64,000 bases of DNA, taken from contig NC_068922.1 in assembly GCF_023091745.1 (NCBI RefSeq), positions 82,493,533 to 82,557,532 on the forward strand. Direction: 5' to 3'. Positions 54,925 through 64,000 of this stretch are shown in pieces. This DNA comes from Budorcas taxicolor. Taxonomy: Eukaryota > Chordata > Mammalia > Artiodactyla > Bovidae. The first letter of the stretch is position 1. Each line of letters starts with the position of its first letter. Made by a program: the position numbers and the translations under genes. The notes under the pieces are model-generated. The model was not told where the DNA came from. It ran no database searches and was given only the letters and a program-made list of their open reading frames with translations.

Positions 54925-55062
54925 TTGCTCCCGTGGATTTGTCTCGTCTGCCTAAGAAGATTGCAAATTCCCCGAACTCTTGAGTCCTTGCTTTTCATCT
55001 TCAATATGCCTGGGCACATGGCCTGTCCTTAATAAGTATTTATTCATTGCTTATAGAATCGG
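54925..55062 (+). mobile_element. L2 LINE 3' end fragment
   Basis: The motifs gaagattgcaaattccccg, aactcttgagtccttgcttt, caatatgcctgggcacatgg and cttaataagtatttattcat correspond to the L2 terminus (ctgtatccccagcgcctagcac, agtgctcaataaat). Confidence 0.6.
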
Positions 55063-55884
55063 TGCTCTTTTCTCTCATTCCGTGAGCACAGCTGGTCAGC
55101 CTCACTGTCATCCCATCAGGGTCCAAACGTTTTCTGTCTGTCTGTTTTTCCCTTCTTTCTTTCTTTTTTCCTTTGCATTTTGCTTTAGGCTCATCTTGTA
55201 CACTGCTGTGTCTACATCCTCTGGCCTGTTTCACGAAGAGATGTTTTGTCAGACTCACCCCCCGCTTCGCTTCTCCCTCCCCGGCCTCCCGGTGGTTCTC
55301 TCACAGAAAGCCCTTGGTGTTGAACAGACAGACTCTAATCTGCATATCTCCCTCTGCACTCTGCCAGGGCTGCCAAGTGACCAGCCCAGCGCCAGGCTTG
55401 GGGCAGCTGTCTGAGTGGTCCGGAGCAGCGGGCAGAGACTGCGTGTGCAGTTCTCTTGTCCGATGGGCCCTGGGTCCAGCACACTTGGGAGGGCAGTCAC
55501 AGCTCAAATGTTTGCCTTGCCGACTGGGAGTCCCCAGAACAGCTGCCTGCTGATTGATGATAACGACATCGAGGGTTCAGATGCTGCCAGGAGTGAGGGA
55601 GGCCCTGTCTGCTTGGCCAAGTGCTTATCTCTCAGCCTGCAGGCAGCAAGCCCGGCAAGAGCCAGACGGTCCAGGTCCAGGGGTGCCCGCCACACCCCTG
55701 ACGGCTCACACCCAGAGTGGGTGAGAGAGCGGGAGGCTCTCCGCTTACAAGTCCGCTAAAACCTGCGCACAGCGCTCAGCGAGGCACAGAGCCTCTGTCT
55801 CAGAGCCCCAGGGTGGGCTATGTTAGTATCTGTCTGTCTTGTTAATGAAATGGACTATATCATGGGGCTAGTGGAACTGGCTTC
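55063..55884. other. Unique block, no gene seen
   Basis: GC-richer single-copy-looking DNA with a pyrimidine tract at about 55134-55175. Overlapping chance frames of up to 144 codons occur (54980-55414, 55173-55553) without recognisable domains. Confidence 0.4.
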
Positions 55885-55898
55885 TAGAAACATTTCTT

Positions 55899-58800
55899 TT
55901 TTCTCCCCATCAATCTTGCCTCTTTAATGGCTTTTGAGAAGTGAGCAACCAGACTCCACTTTCTGTTCAAACTGTTTCTGTTTTTTTTTTTTTTGCTACA
56001 TATTTTCTAATTATGTTATTTTTAATTGGAGGATAATTACTTTACATCAATATGAATCAGCCACAATCATACCCATGTCCCATCCCTCTTAACTCCCTCC
56101 CATTCCCAACCCTCTAAGTTGTATTAACCCATATACATGGAGTCTAGAAAGATGGCATTGATAATCGTATTTGCAGGGGAGCAAACAAGATGATGCAGAC
56201 ATAGAAAACAAACTTTCAGCCACAGTGAGGGAAGAGGGGAGTGGGATGGCTTGAGAGAGTAGCGCTGAAACACACATTCAGGTCAGCTCAGTTCAGCCGC
56301 TCAGGCGTGGTCGACTCTGTGACTCTGTAGCACACCAGGCCTCCCTGCCCATCACCAACTCCTGGAGTCCACCCAAACTCATGTCCATTGAGTCGGTGAG
56401 CCATCCAACCATGTCATCCTCTGCCATCCCCTTCTCCTCCTGCCTTCAGTCTTTCCCACCATCGGGGTCTTTTCAAATGAGTCAGTTCTTCACATCAGGT
56501 GGCCAAGAACTGTAGCTTCAGCTTCAGCATCAGTCCTTCCAGTGAATCTTCAGGACTGATTTCCTTTAGGATGGACTGGTTGGATCTCCTTGCAGTCCAA
56601 GGGACTCTCAAGAGTCTTCTCCAGCACCACAGTTCAAAAGCATCAATTCTTTGGTGCTCAGCTTTCTTTATAGTCCAACTCTCACATCCATACATGACCA
56701 CTGGAAAAACCATAGCTTTGACTAGATGGACTTTTGTTGACAAAGTGATGTCTCTGCTTTTGAATATGCTGTCTAGATTGGTCATAGTTTTTCTTCCAAA
56801 GAGCAAGTTTCTTTTAATTTCATGGCTGCACTGTCAACCATCTGCAGTGAGTTTTAGCCCAAGGAAATCAAGTCTGTCACTGTTTCCATTGTTTCCCAGT
56901 CTATTTGCCATGAAGTGATGGCACTGGATGCCATGGTCTTCATTTCTTAAATGTTGGATTTTAAGCCAGCGTTTTCACTCTCCTCTTCCAATTTCGTCAA
57001 GACACTCTTTAGTTCCTCTTCGCTTTCTGCCATAAGGGTGGTGTCATCTGCATATCTGAGGTTATTGATGTTTCTCCCTGCAATCTTGATTCCAGCTTGC
57101 GCTTCACCCAGCCCAGCGTTTCACATGATGAACTCTGCATATAAAAGTAAGCACAGTGACAATATACAACCTTGATATACTCCTTCCCCAATTTGGAACC
57201 AGTCTGTTGTTCCATGTCCGGTTTTTCACTGTTGCTTCTTGACCTGCATACAGATTTCTCAGGAGGCTGATAAGGTGGTCTTTTATTTCCATCTCTTTAA
57301 GAATTTTCCACAAGTTTGTTGTGATCCACACAGTCAAAGGCTTTGGCATAGTCAATAAAGCAGAAGTAGATGTTTTTCTGAAATTCTCTTGCTTTTTATA
57401 ATATCCAGTGGATGTTGACAATTTGATCTCTGGTTCCTCTGCCTTTTCTAAATCCAGCTTGAGCATCTGGAAGTTCTCTGTTCACGTACTGTTGAAGCCT
57501 AGCTTGGAGATTGAGCATTACTTTGCTGGCGTGTGAGATGAGTGCAATTGTGTGAAAGTTTGAACATTCCTTTCTTGGCATTGCCTTTCTTAGGGATTGG
57601 AATGAAAGCTGACCTTTTCCAGTCTTGTGGCCACTGCTGAGTTTTCCAAATTCACTGGCATTTTGTTTGCAGCACTTTCACAGCATCATATTTTAGGATT
57701 TGAAACAGCTCAGCTGGAATTCCATCACCTCCACTAGCTTTGTTCATAATGATGCTTCCTAAGGTCCCCTTGACTTAGTATTCCAGGATGTCTGGCTCTA
57801 GGGGAGTGATCACACAGTCATGTTTATCTGGGTCATTAAAATCTCTTTTGGATTCTTCTTCTGTGTATTATTGGCACCTCTTCTTAATATCTTCTTCTTC
57901 TGTTAGAACCATGCCATTTCTGTCCTTTATTGAGCCCATCTTTGCATGAAATGTTCCCTTGGTATCTCTAATTTCCTTGAAGAGATCTCTAGTCTTTGCC
58001 ATTCTATTGTTTTCCTCTATTTCTTTGCATTGATCGCTGAGGAAGGCTTTCTTATCTCTCCTTGCTATTCTTTGGAACTCTGCATTTAGATGTACATATC
58101 TTTCCTTTTCTCCTTTGCCCTTCACTTCTCTTCTTTCCACAGCTATTTGTAAGGCCTCCTCAGAAAACCAGTTTGCCTTTTTGCACTTATTTTTCTTGGT
58201 GATGGTCTTGATCCCTGCCTCCTGTACAATGTCACGAACTCTGTCCACAGTGCTTCAGGCACTCTGTCTATCAGATCTAGTCCCTTGAATCTATTTGTCA
58301 CTTCCACTGTATAATCGTAAGGGATTTGATTTAAGTCAGAGTTCAATGGTCTAGTGATTTTCCCTACTTTCTTCAATTTAAGTCTGAATTTTACAATAAT
58401 GATTTCATGATCTGAGCCCGCAGTCAGCTCCCAGTCTTGTTTTTGCTGACTGTATAGAGATTCTCCATTTTTGGCTTCAAATGATACAATCAGTCTGATT
58501 TTGGTGTTGACCATCTGGTGATGTCCACACATAGGGTCATCTCTTGTGTTGCTGGAAGAGGGTGTTTTGCTATGACCAGTGCATTCTCTTGGCAAAACTC
58601 TATTAGCCTTTGCCCTGCTTCATTCCGCATTCCAAGGCCCAAGTTGCCTGTTACTCCAGGTGTTTCTTGACTTCCTACTTTTGCATTCCAGTCGCCATAA
58701 TGGAAAGGACATCTTTTTTGGTTTTAGTTCTAGAAGACCTCATAGATCTTCATAAAGGCACTCCACTTCAGCTTCTTCAATGGGACATAGACTTGGATTA

Positions 58801-59723
58801 CCATGATATTGAATGGTTTGCTTTGGAAACGAACAGAGATCATTCTGTTGTTCTTGAGATTGCATCCAGGTACTGCATTTCGGACCCTTTTGTTGACTAT
58901 GATGGCTACTCCATTTCTTCAAAGGGATTCTTGCCCACAGTAGTAGATATAATGGTCATCTGAGTTAAACGCCCATTCCAGTCCATTTTAGTTCACTGAT
59001 TCCTAAAATGTCAATGTTCACTTTTGCCGTCTCCTGTTTGACCACTTCCAATTTACCTTGATCCATTTGGCTTAACATTCCAGGTTCCTATGCAGTATTG
59101 CTGTTTACAGCATCAGACTTTACTTCCATCACCAGTCCCATCCACAGCTGGGTGTTGTTTTTGCTTTGGCTCCATCCCTTCATTCTTTCTGGGGCTATTT
59201 CTCCACTGATCTCCAGTAGCATCCTGGGCACCTACAGACCTGGGGAGTTCATCTTTCAGTGTCATATTTTCTTGCCTTTTCATTCTGTTCATGGGGTTCT
59301 CAAGGCAAGAATACTGAGGTGGTCTGCCATTCCCTTCTCCAGTGGGCCACATTCTGTCAGAACTCTCCACCATGATCTGTCCGTGTTGGATAGCCCTACA
59401 CGGCATGGCTCATTGAGTTAGACAAGGCTGTGGTCCATGTGACTAGACTGGTTAGTTTTCTGTGATTGTGGTTTTCAGTCCCTCTGCCCTCTGATGGAGA
59501 AGGTTAAGAGGCTTATGGAAGCTTCCTGATGGGAGTGGCTGGCTGTGGGGGAAACTGCTTCTTGTTCTGATGGGAGGGGCCATGCTCAGTAGATCTTAAA
59601 TCCAATTTTCTGTTGATTTTTACCATATGTAAAAAGCATATACATTGCCATACATAAAATAGATAGCCCAAGGGAATTAGCTGTGTGATGCAGGGAACAC
59701 AAAGCTTCTGCTCTGTAACAACA
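55899..59723 (-). mobile_element. Ruminant L1 3' end with inverted 5' arm, split by BovB
   Basis: Positions 55980-56125 are the minus-strand L1 3' end after a poly-T run (ttaattggaggataattact, gaatcagccacaatcatacc, ttaactccctcccattccc). At 56126 the strand flips: tacatggagtctagaaagat, gcagacatagaaaacaaact and gagagagtagcgctgaaac read on the plus strand to about 56282. The BovB at 56283-59625 follows, and the L1 then resumes at taccatatgtaaaaagcata and stops at ctctgtaacaacatag. That is where the 3' arm begins in an unbroken L1. The 14-mer tagaaacatttctt flanks the unit at 55885-55898 and 59724-59737. Confidence 0.85.
56283..59625 (-). mobile_element. Near-full-length BovB LINE nested in L1
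   Basis: About 3.3 kb runs from the tail (agctcagttcagccgctc) to the 5' region (tctgatggagaaggttaaga, gttctgatgggaggggccat). The 5' open segment is 59113-59406 (WRNSPRKNEGMEPKQKQH). Endonuclease pieces include 58740-58922 and 58143-58595, the latter with the GSDHEIIIVKF motif containing the catalytic histidine. The pre-RT piece is 57868-58248. Further pieces are 57396-57581, 57104-57466 and 56495-56806. YADD is intact near 57042-57053. Frameshifts and stops between pieces make it inactive. Confidence 0.95.
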
Positions 59724-59781
59724 TAGAAACATTTCTTAAAGATACTTCTCATGATCCCAGAGTCTAAGCCACCCACATTGC

Positions 59782-60447
59782 TCAGTTCAGTTCAGTTGCT
59801 CAGTCGTGTCCAACTCTTTGCCACCCCATGGACTGCAGCACTCCAGGCTTCCCTGTCCATTACCAGCTCCTGAACCTTGCTCAAATTCATGGCCATTGAG
59901 TCAGTGATACCATCCAACAATCTCACCCTCTGTCGTCCCCTTCTCCTCCTGCCTCCAGTCTTTCCCAGCATCAGGGTCTTTTCCCGTGAGTGAGTTCTTC
60001 GCATCAGGTGGCCAAAGTATTTGGAGTTTCAACTTCAGCATCAGTCCTTCCAATGAATAATCAGGACTGATTTCCTTTAGGAGGGACTGGTTGGATCTCC
60101 TTGCTGTCAGAGGGACTCTCAAGAGTCTTCTAAAACACCACAGTTTAAAAGCATCAATTCTTTGGCACTCAGCTTTCTTTATAGTCCAACTCTCACATCC
60201 CTATATGACTACTGGAAAAGCCTCAGCCTTGACTAGACAGACCTTTATCAGCAAAGTTTTTAATATGCTGTCTAGGTTGGTCATAACTTTTGGTCCACGG
60301 AGCAAACGTCTTTTCATTTCATGGCTGCAGTCACCTTCTGTGGTGATTTTGGAGCCCAAGCAAATAAAGTCTGTCACAGTTTCCATTGTTTCCACATCTA
60401 TTGCCATGAAAGGATGGGACCGGATGCCCTGATCTTATTTTTTTGAA
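59782..60447 (-). mobile_element. BovB LINE 3' fragment, minus strand
   Basis: It begins with the tail gctcagttcagttcagttgc at the left, covers the C-terminal coding region and stops at atgccctgatcttattttt, corresponding to the AAAACGAAGATCATGGCATC region. Open pieces are 59792-60004 (RRRRGRQRVRLLDGITDS) and 60201-60407. It is separate from the BovB at 56283, with about 45 bp of non-BovB DNA between the L1 end and this tail. Confidence 0.94.
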
Positions 60448-61298
60448 TGAACATTGTTACCTTCCCATAGAATTTGGCTCACTGGTATGAAAAAAATCTA
60501 TATAGTCTTTGAAATTAAAATAACCTTCCAAATGGCTAAAAATGGCAACAAAAAATGGCAGATTAACAATGCACAATCTTCTGTATTAACATTTCTCAAA
60601 TCACTCTATCTCATCTGTTGTTAATGCTACTCATTATTCAAAACCTAGGGGGTTACCTTGCCTACGGTCTCACCCTGCTCTACTTCACTTTCCATGGGGC
60701 AGAAAGATTTCCCAAAGACATCCAGGATCAGGTTATTCTTTTTATCAACGCTTTGGTTGCCTTTGGGGGAAAATGCTGACAATCTCCGTTACAGAGGGTA
60801 CATCATATCTCTCCAGTTCTCTCTAAATGCAGGTAAACAGAGGGGTCTCTCAGCGTCCGCGTGGTCAGGCTTGCGTCTGCATCTCCGCACTCAGAGGACT
60901 CTCTGCTCTTTATCCTTCGCCTTGTTCTCTCCACCCTGCCTGGCCTGCCTTCTGTACTGCCAGACCATTGCATTCATCACTTTGAAATCTGTAGAATGTT
61001 ACGTCATGAAAGACGTTGACTGAAGCTGCTAAAATATTTGGTCCAAAATTTTGAGAAATTTGTGATTATTAAATCACACTATCTTCCTAAATTCTCTAAA
61101 CATCCTATTCTAAAAAATAAATAATCAAACAGCTTTACTTGTTTGACCAAACATTTCCAAATCACAGCTGAACTCAGAATATATATTTTGGATACACACC
61201 TGGGTGAATCTGTTTCGTAGGTCAACAGTCTGGAAAAAAAGTCACTCTTAAGACCCGTTGCGTTCTGGTCTCTCTTTTGCCCTCTCCCATACATACAC
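60448..61298. other. Unique block, no gene seen
   Basis: Single-copy-looking DNA. The 121-codon plus frame (60658-61023) has no recognisable motif. No repeat is identified. Confidence 0.4.
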
Positions 61299-61515
61299 TG
61301 GGTCTTCCCTGTGGCTCAGATGGTAAAGAATCTGCCTGCAGTGCAGGAGACCAGGATTCAATTCCTGAGTTGAGAAGATCCTCTGGAGAATGGAATTAGC
61401 CGCCCACTCCAATATTCTTGCCTGGAAAATTCCACGGACAGAGGAGCCTGCTGGGTACAGTCCATGGAGTTACAAAGAGTCAGACGTTGCTGAGTAACTA
61501 ACACTAACTAACTGA
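61299..61515 (+). mobile_element. Bov-tA SINE
   Basis: Plus-strand copy: gggtcttccctgtggctcag, atggtaaagaatctgcctgc, gaccaggattcaattcctg (B-box region), gaagatcctctggagaatgg, gtacagtccatggagttaca and gtcagacgttgctgagtaac, with a (taac)n-like tail. Possible tacataca flanks lie on both sides. Confidence 0.94.
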
Positions 61516-61704
61516 CTCTACATACATCGATGTAAAATCTTGTTTTCCTTGTGGCATACATCCGCCACCCTTAGCACAGTGCTCTGACAGTTACCTATCT
61601 CAAGATTTCCTTTGGATATAATTTATAAAAACCAAACTCAGATTAGTTTTCATAGCTTGAATAATTGGCAAATACAACAGCAAATGACCGTCTTGATTAG
61701 AATT

Positions 61705-61875
61705 TAGTGATTCTCAATAGATGGTGAATTTGTCCCTCTTAATTACCACCCCCAGGAGATATTTGACAATGTCTGAAGATATTTTTGTTGTCACAGCTGC
61801 AAGAAAGTCGGTGCTACTGGCATCCAGGGCCAGATAGAGGTCAGCACAGGACAGCATCCCTTACCATCACCAGGA
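61705..61875. mobile_element. MER20-like hAT-Charlie element
   Basis: Reverse orientation of the element at 26612-26815: tagtgattctcaatagatgg, acccccaggagatatttgac, aatgtctgaagatatttttg, ttgtcacagctgcaagaaag, ggtgctactggcatccaggg and cacaggacagcatcccttac. It is well enough preserved to be confident of the class, less so of the exact name. Confidence 0.68.
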
Positions 61876-62440
61876 AGAAATATTGAGTTTATCTTTGTCT
61901 GAAATGCAAATATAACTGCTGTCCATATGAGGTTCATTTATATTTAGTTCTATAACGGAAGTCTTCTTCACTAGTTTCAATCAGAAAAATACACAAGAAT
62001 TTATTGAATTGGCCCAAGTTTGAGCATGTGTTTACTACAAAATCCCTCCCTCTAGATGCTTTAATGATTCCAACTCAGGGAGGAGCATCTCCATCTTTGG
62101 GGCAGAGGGCATGAGACAGGGCAGGATGGGCAAAACCGTATCAGTCAGACAGAGCAGCATTTATCATGCTCTCTCGGAATTCACATTCTTGTTTTAAAAT
62201 AGAAACAATAATTTATTTCATACAGCATCATTGTGAGGCATTTTTGATGGATGTACCGGGTCTGATAGAATGTTTGAAATGAGAGATTTTTAACAAATGG
62301 TAGGTGTGATTTATAGATTACTTTCATGTTTTATTGTGGTGAGAGCACTTCACTTGAGCTAGCCCTCTGAGCGCATCCTCAAGCGCCCAGCACAGTGCTG
62401 TCTGCTGTAGACACAGCGCTGCACGGCGCGCCTCTAACTC
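61876..62440. other. Unique block, no gene seen
   Basis: No gene or clear repeat is recognised before the antisense L1. Confidence 0.4.
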
Positions 62441-62690
62441 CTCTAACTGCAGGCTGACGCCCTTCGGGAAGCAGCTCCTTTACTTCCCATCCCCTAAGTC
62501 CTGGGAGCCACCATTCCACTCTCTGTTTCTATCAGGTCGGCTATTTTGAGATTTCATATGAGCAGAATCTTACAATATTTGTCCCTCTGTGTCCAGCCAA
62601 CCTCACTTTGCATAACGTCCTCTGGGTTCATCCAGGTTGTCATATATGGCACAATTTCCTTCTTTTTCTAAGGCTGAGTGATGTATCTGT
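62441..62690 (-). mobile_element. L1 LINE fragment, antisense
   Basis: The plus strand follows the reversed L1 pattern: ccaccattccactctctgtt, tctatcaggtcggctatttt, gagatttcatatgagcagaa, cctcactttgcataacgtcc, tctgggttcatccaggttgt and catatatggcacaatttcct, ending ttctttttctaaggctgag. The following gtgtgtgtat run is where many L1 copies carry an expandable TG tract. Confidence 0.8.
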
Positions 62691-63632
62691 GTGTGTGTAT
62701 CTATGTCTGTGTGTGTTTATGTCTGTGTGTGTATCTATGTCTGTATGTGTGTCTGTGTGTATTTATGTCTGTGTTTGTATGTATATGTATACGTCTGTAT
62801 ATCAGCTGTCCTCTGTCCATTCATCATCACTGAACGTTTAGGTTCTTTCTGTGTCTTAGCTATTGTGTCTGTGTGTATTTATGTCTGTGTGTGTCTATGT
62901 CTGTGTGTGTGTGTATAGTCTGTGTGTGTGTCTATGTCTGTGTGTGTGTGTGTGTGTGTATAGTCTGTGTGTGTGTATATGTATACGTCTGTATATCAGC
63001 TTTCCTTTGTCCATTCATCATCACTGAATGTTTAGGTTCTTTCTGTGTCTTAGCTATTGTGTCTGTGTGTATTTATGTCTGTGTGTGTCTGTGTGTGTGC
63101 ATTTATGTCTGTGTGTGTGTATTTATGTCTGTGTGTGTGTGTTTATGTCTGTGTGTATCTATGTCTGTGTCTGTGTGTATTTACGTCTGTGTGTATTTAT
63201 GTCTGTGTGTGTCTATGTCTGTGTGTCTGTGTGTGTGTCTGTGTGTGCGCATAGTCTGTGTGTGTATCTATGTCTGTGTCTGTGTGTATTTATGTCTGTG
63301 TGTATTTATGTCTGTGTGTGTGTGTTTATGTCTGTGTGTATCTATGTCTGTGTCTGTGTGTATTTACGTCTGTGTGTGTCTATGTCTGTGTGTGTCTATG
63401 TCTGTGTGTGTCTATGTCTGTTTGTGTCTATGTCTGTGTGTGTGTATCTGTGTGTGTGTGTGTATAGTCTGTGTGTGTGTATATGTATACGTCTATATAT
63501 CAGCTTTCCTTTGTCCATTCATCATCACTGAACGTTTAGGTTCTTTCTGTGTCTTAGCTATTGTGTCTGTGTGTATTTATGTCTGTGTGTGTCTATGTCT
63601 GTGTGTGTGTGTATAGTCTGTGTGTGTGTGTA

Positions 63633-63663
<31 letters not shown>

Positions 63664-64000
63664 AGTCTGTGTGTGTGTATATGTATACATCTGTATATCA
63701 GCTTTCCTTTGTCCATTCATCATCACTGAACGTTTAGGTTGTTTCTGTTTCTTGGCTATTGTGTCTGTGTGTATTTATGTCTGTGTGTGTGTGTGTGTGT
63801 GTATTTGTGTCTGTGTGTGTGTATTTATGTCTGTGTGTGTGTGTGTTTATGTCTCTGTGTGTCTATGTCTGTGTGTGTGTGTATAGTCTGTGTGTGTGTG
63901 TCTGTGTGTGTGTGTATAGTCTGTGTGTGTGTGTCTGTGTGTGTGTGTGTATAGTCTGTGTGTGTGTATGTATATGTCTGTATATCAGCTTTCCTTTGTC
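62691..64000 (+). repeat. TG-rich composite satellite with L1-derived anchors, runs off the window
   Basis: Arrays of short units (tgtgtgtatttatgtctg, tgtgtgtctatgtctg, tgtgtgtgtatagtctg) alternate with an anchor of about 80 bp containing atatcagctttcctttgtcc, attcatcatcactgaacg, tttaggttctttctgtgtc and ttagctattgtgtctg. The anchor's gtccattc lies at 62815, 63009, 63513 and 63711, and a fifth anchor begins before the edge (gtc at 63998). Spacings are 194, 504, 198 and about 287 bp. The anchor resembles the L1 sequence that normally follows the TG tract (ccattcatcc, gacacttaggttg, cttggctattgtg). Confidence 0.93.

Noticed and set aside
62873..63616. 247-codon open frame rich in Cys, Val, Tyr and Leu (and overlapping ones at 63028-63531, 63620-63886)
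   Set aside because: These are translations of the TG/TATG satellite. All frames stay open because the repeat lacks stop codons, so there is no evidence of a protein.
62691..64000. CRISPR-like alternation of repeats and spacers
   Set aside because: The repeats are TG-rich satellite units with irregular spacing in a mammalian genome, with no cas genes and no constant repeat length.

Overview
The window is nuclear DNA from a ruminant, most likely a pecoran such as cattle, sheep, goat or deer. The evidence is repeat content. BovB (RTE-clade LINE) copies lie on both strands, there are about two dozen Bov-tA/Bov-A2 SINEs, two CHR-type cetartiodactyl SINEs and ruminant L1 3' ends, over older mammalian layers (L2, MIR, MER5, MER20-like, L1M, MaLR-like). 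I see no convincing host protein-coding gene, no rRNA or tRNA gene and no CRISPR. Open frames longer than about 100 codons are BovB reverse-transcriptase remnants, SINE or low-complexity translations, or unsupported chance frames. The window reads as intergenic or intronic.

Layout. 1-12.6 kb: a 24-bp minisatellite, two BovB fragments in the same orientation, then unique DNA, then a head-to-head BovB pair (6.15-9.48 kb). 12.6-17 kb: a BovB copy with a 326-codon open frame, facing tail-to-tail a nearly complete BovB on the other strand that carries a Bov-A2 insertion. 17-32 kb: mixed unique DNA, ancient repeats and SINEs, one 2-kb BovB (21.8-23.8 kb), a 40-bp triplicated repeat and an antisense L1. 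32.5-37.8 kb: a near-full-length BovB carrying a SINE, then a BovB 3' fragment. 37.8-43.3 kb: a long repeat-poor block, a CpG-rich CHR SINE, a recent Bov-A2 with a perfect 12-bp target duplication, and an ancient repeat split by an LTR-like element. 43.3-44.6 kb: a BovB with an inverted 5' arm. 44.6-55.9 kb: mostly unique DNA with L1, L2, SINE and MER5 fragments. 55.9-60.4 kb: a ruminant L1 with 5' inversion, containing a near-full-length BovB and followed by another BovB. 61.3-62.7 kb: SINE, MER20-like and L1 fragments. 62.7-64 kb: a TG-rich composite satellite that continues past the window edge.

By my coordinates BovB makes up roughly a third of the window. All copies look dead: they are 5' truncated, frameshifted, stopped or internally deleted. 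The most informative signals are retrotransposition mechanisms: two twin-priming inversions with flanking duplications, a probable L1 3' transduction, an insertion consisting only of an A-rich tract between 13-bp duplications, and an L1-seeded satellite. Two weak candidate host exons are flagged as hypotheses (39163-39330 minus; 47824 onward plus). Boundaries of old repeats are approximate (about 10-30 bp), and family names come from recognising consensus motifs, not from a database search.
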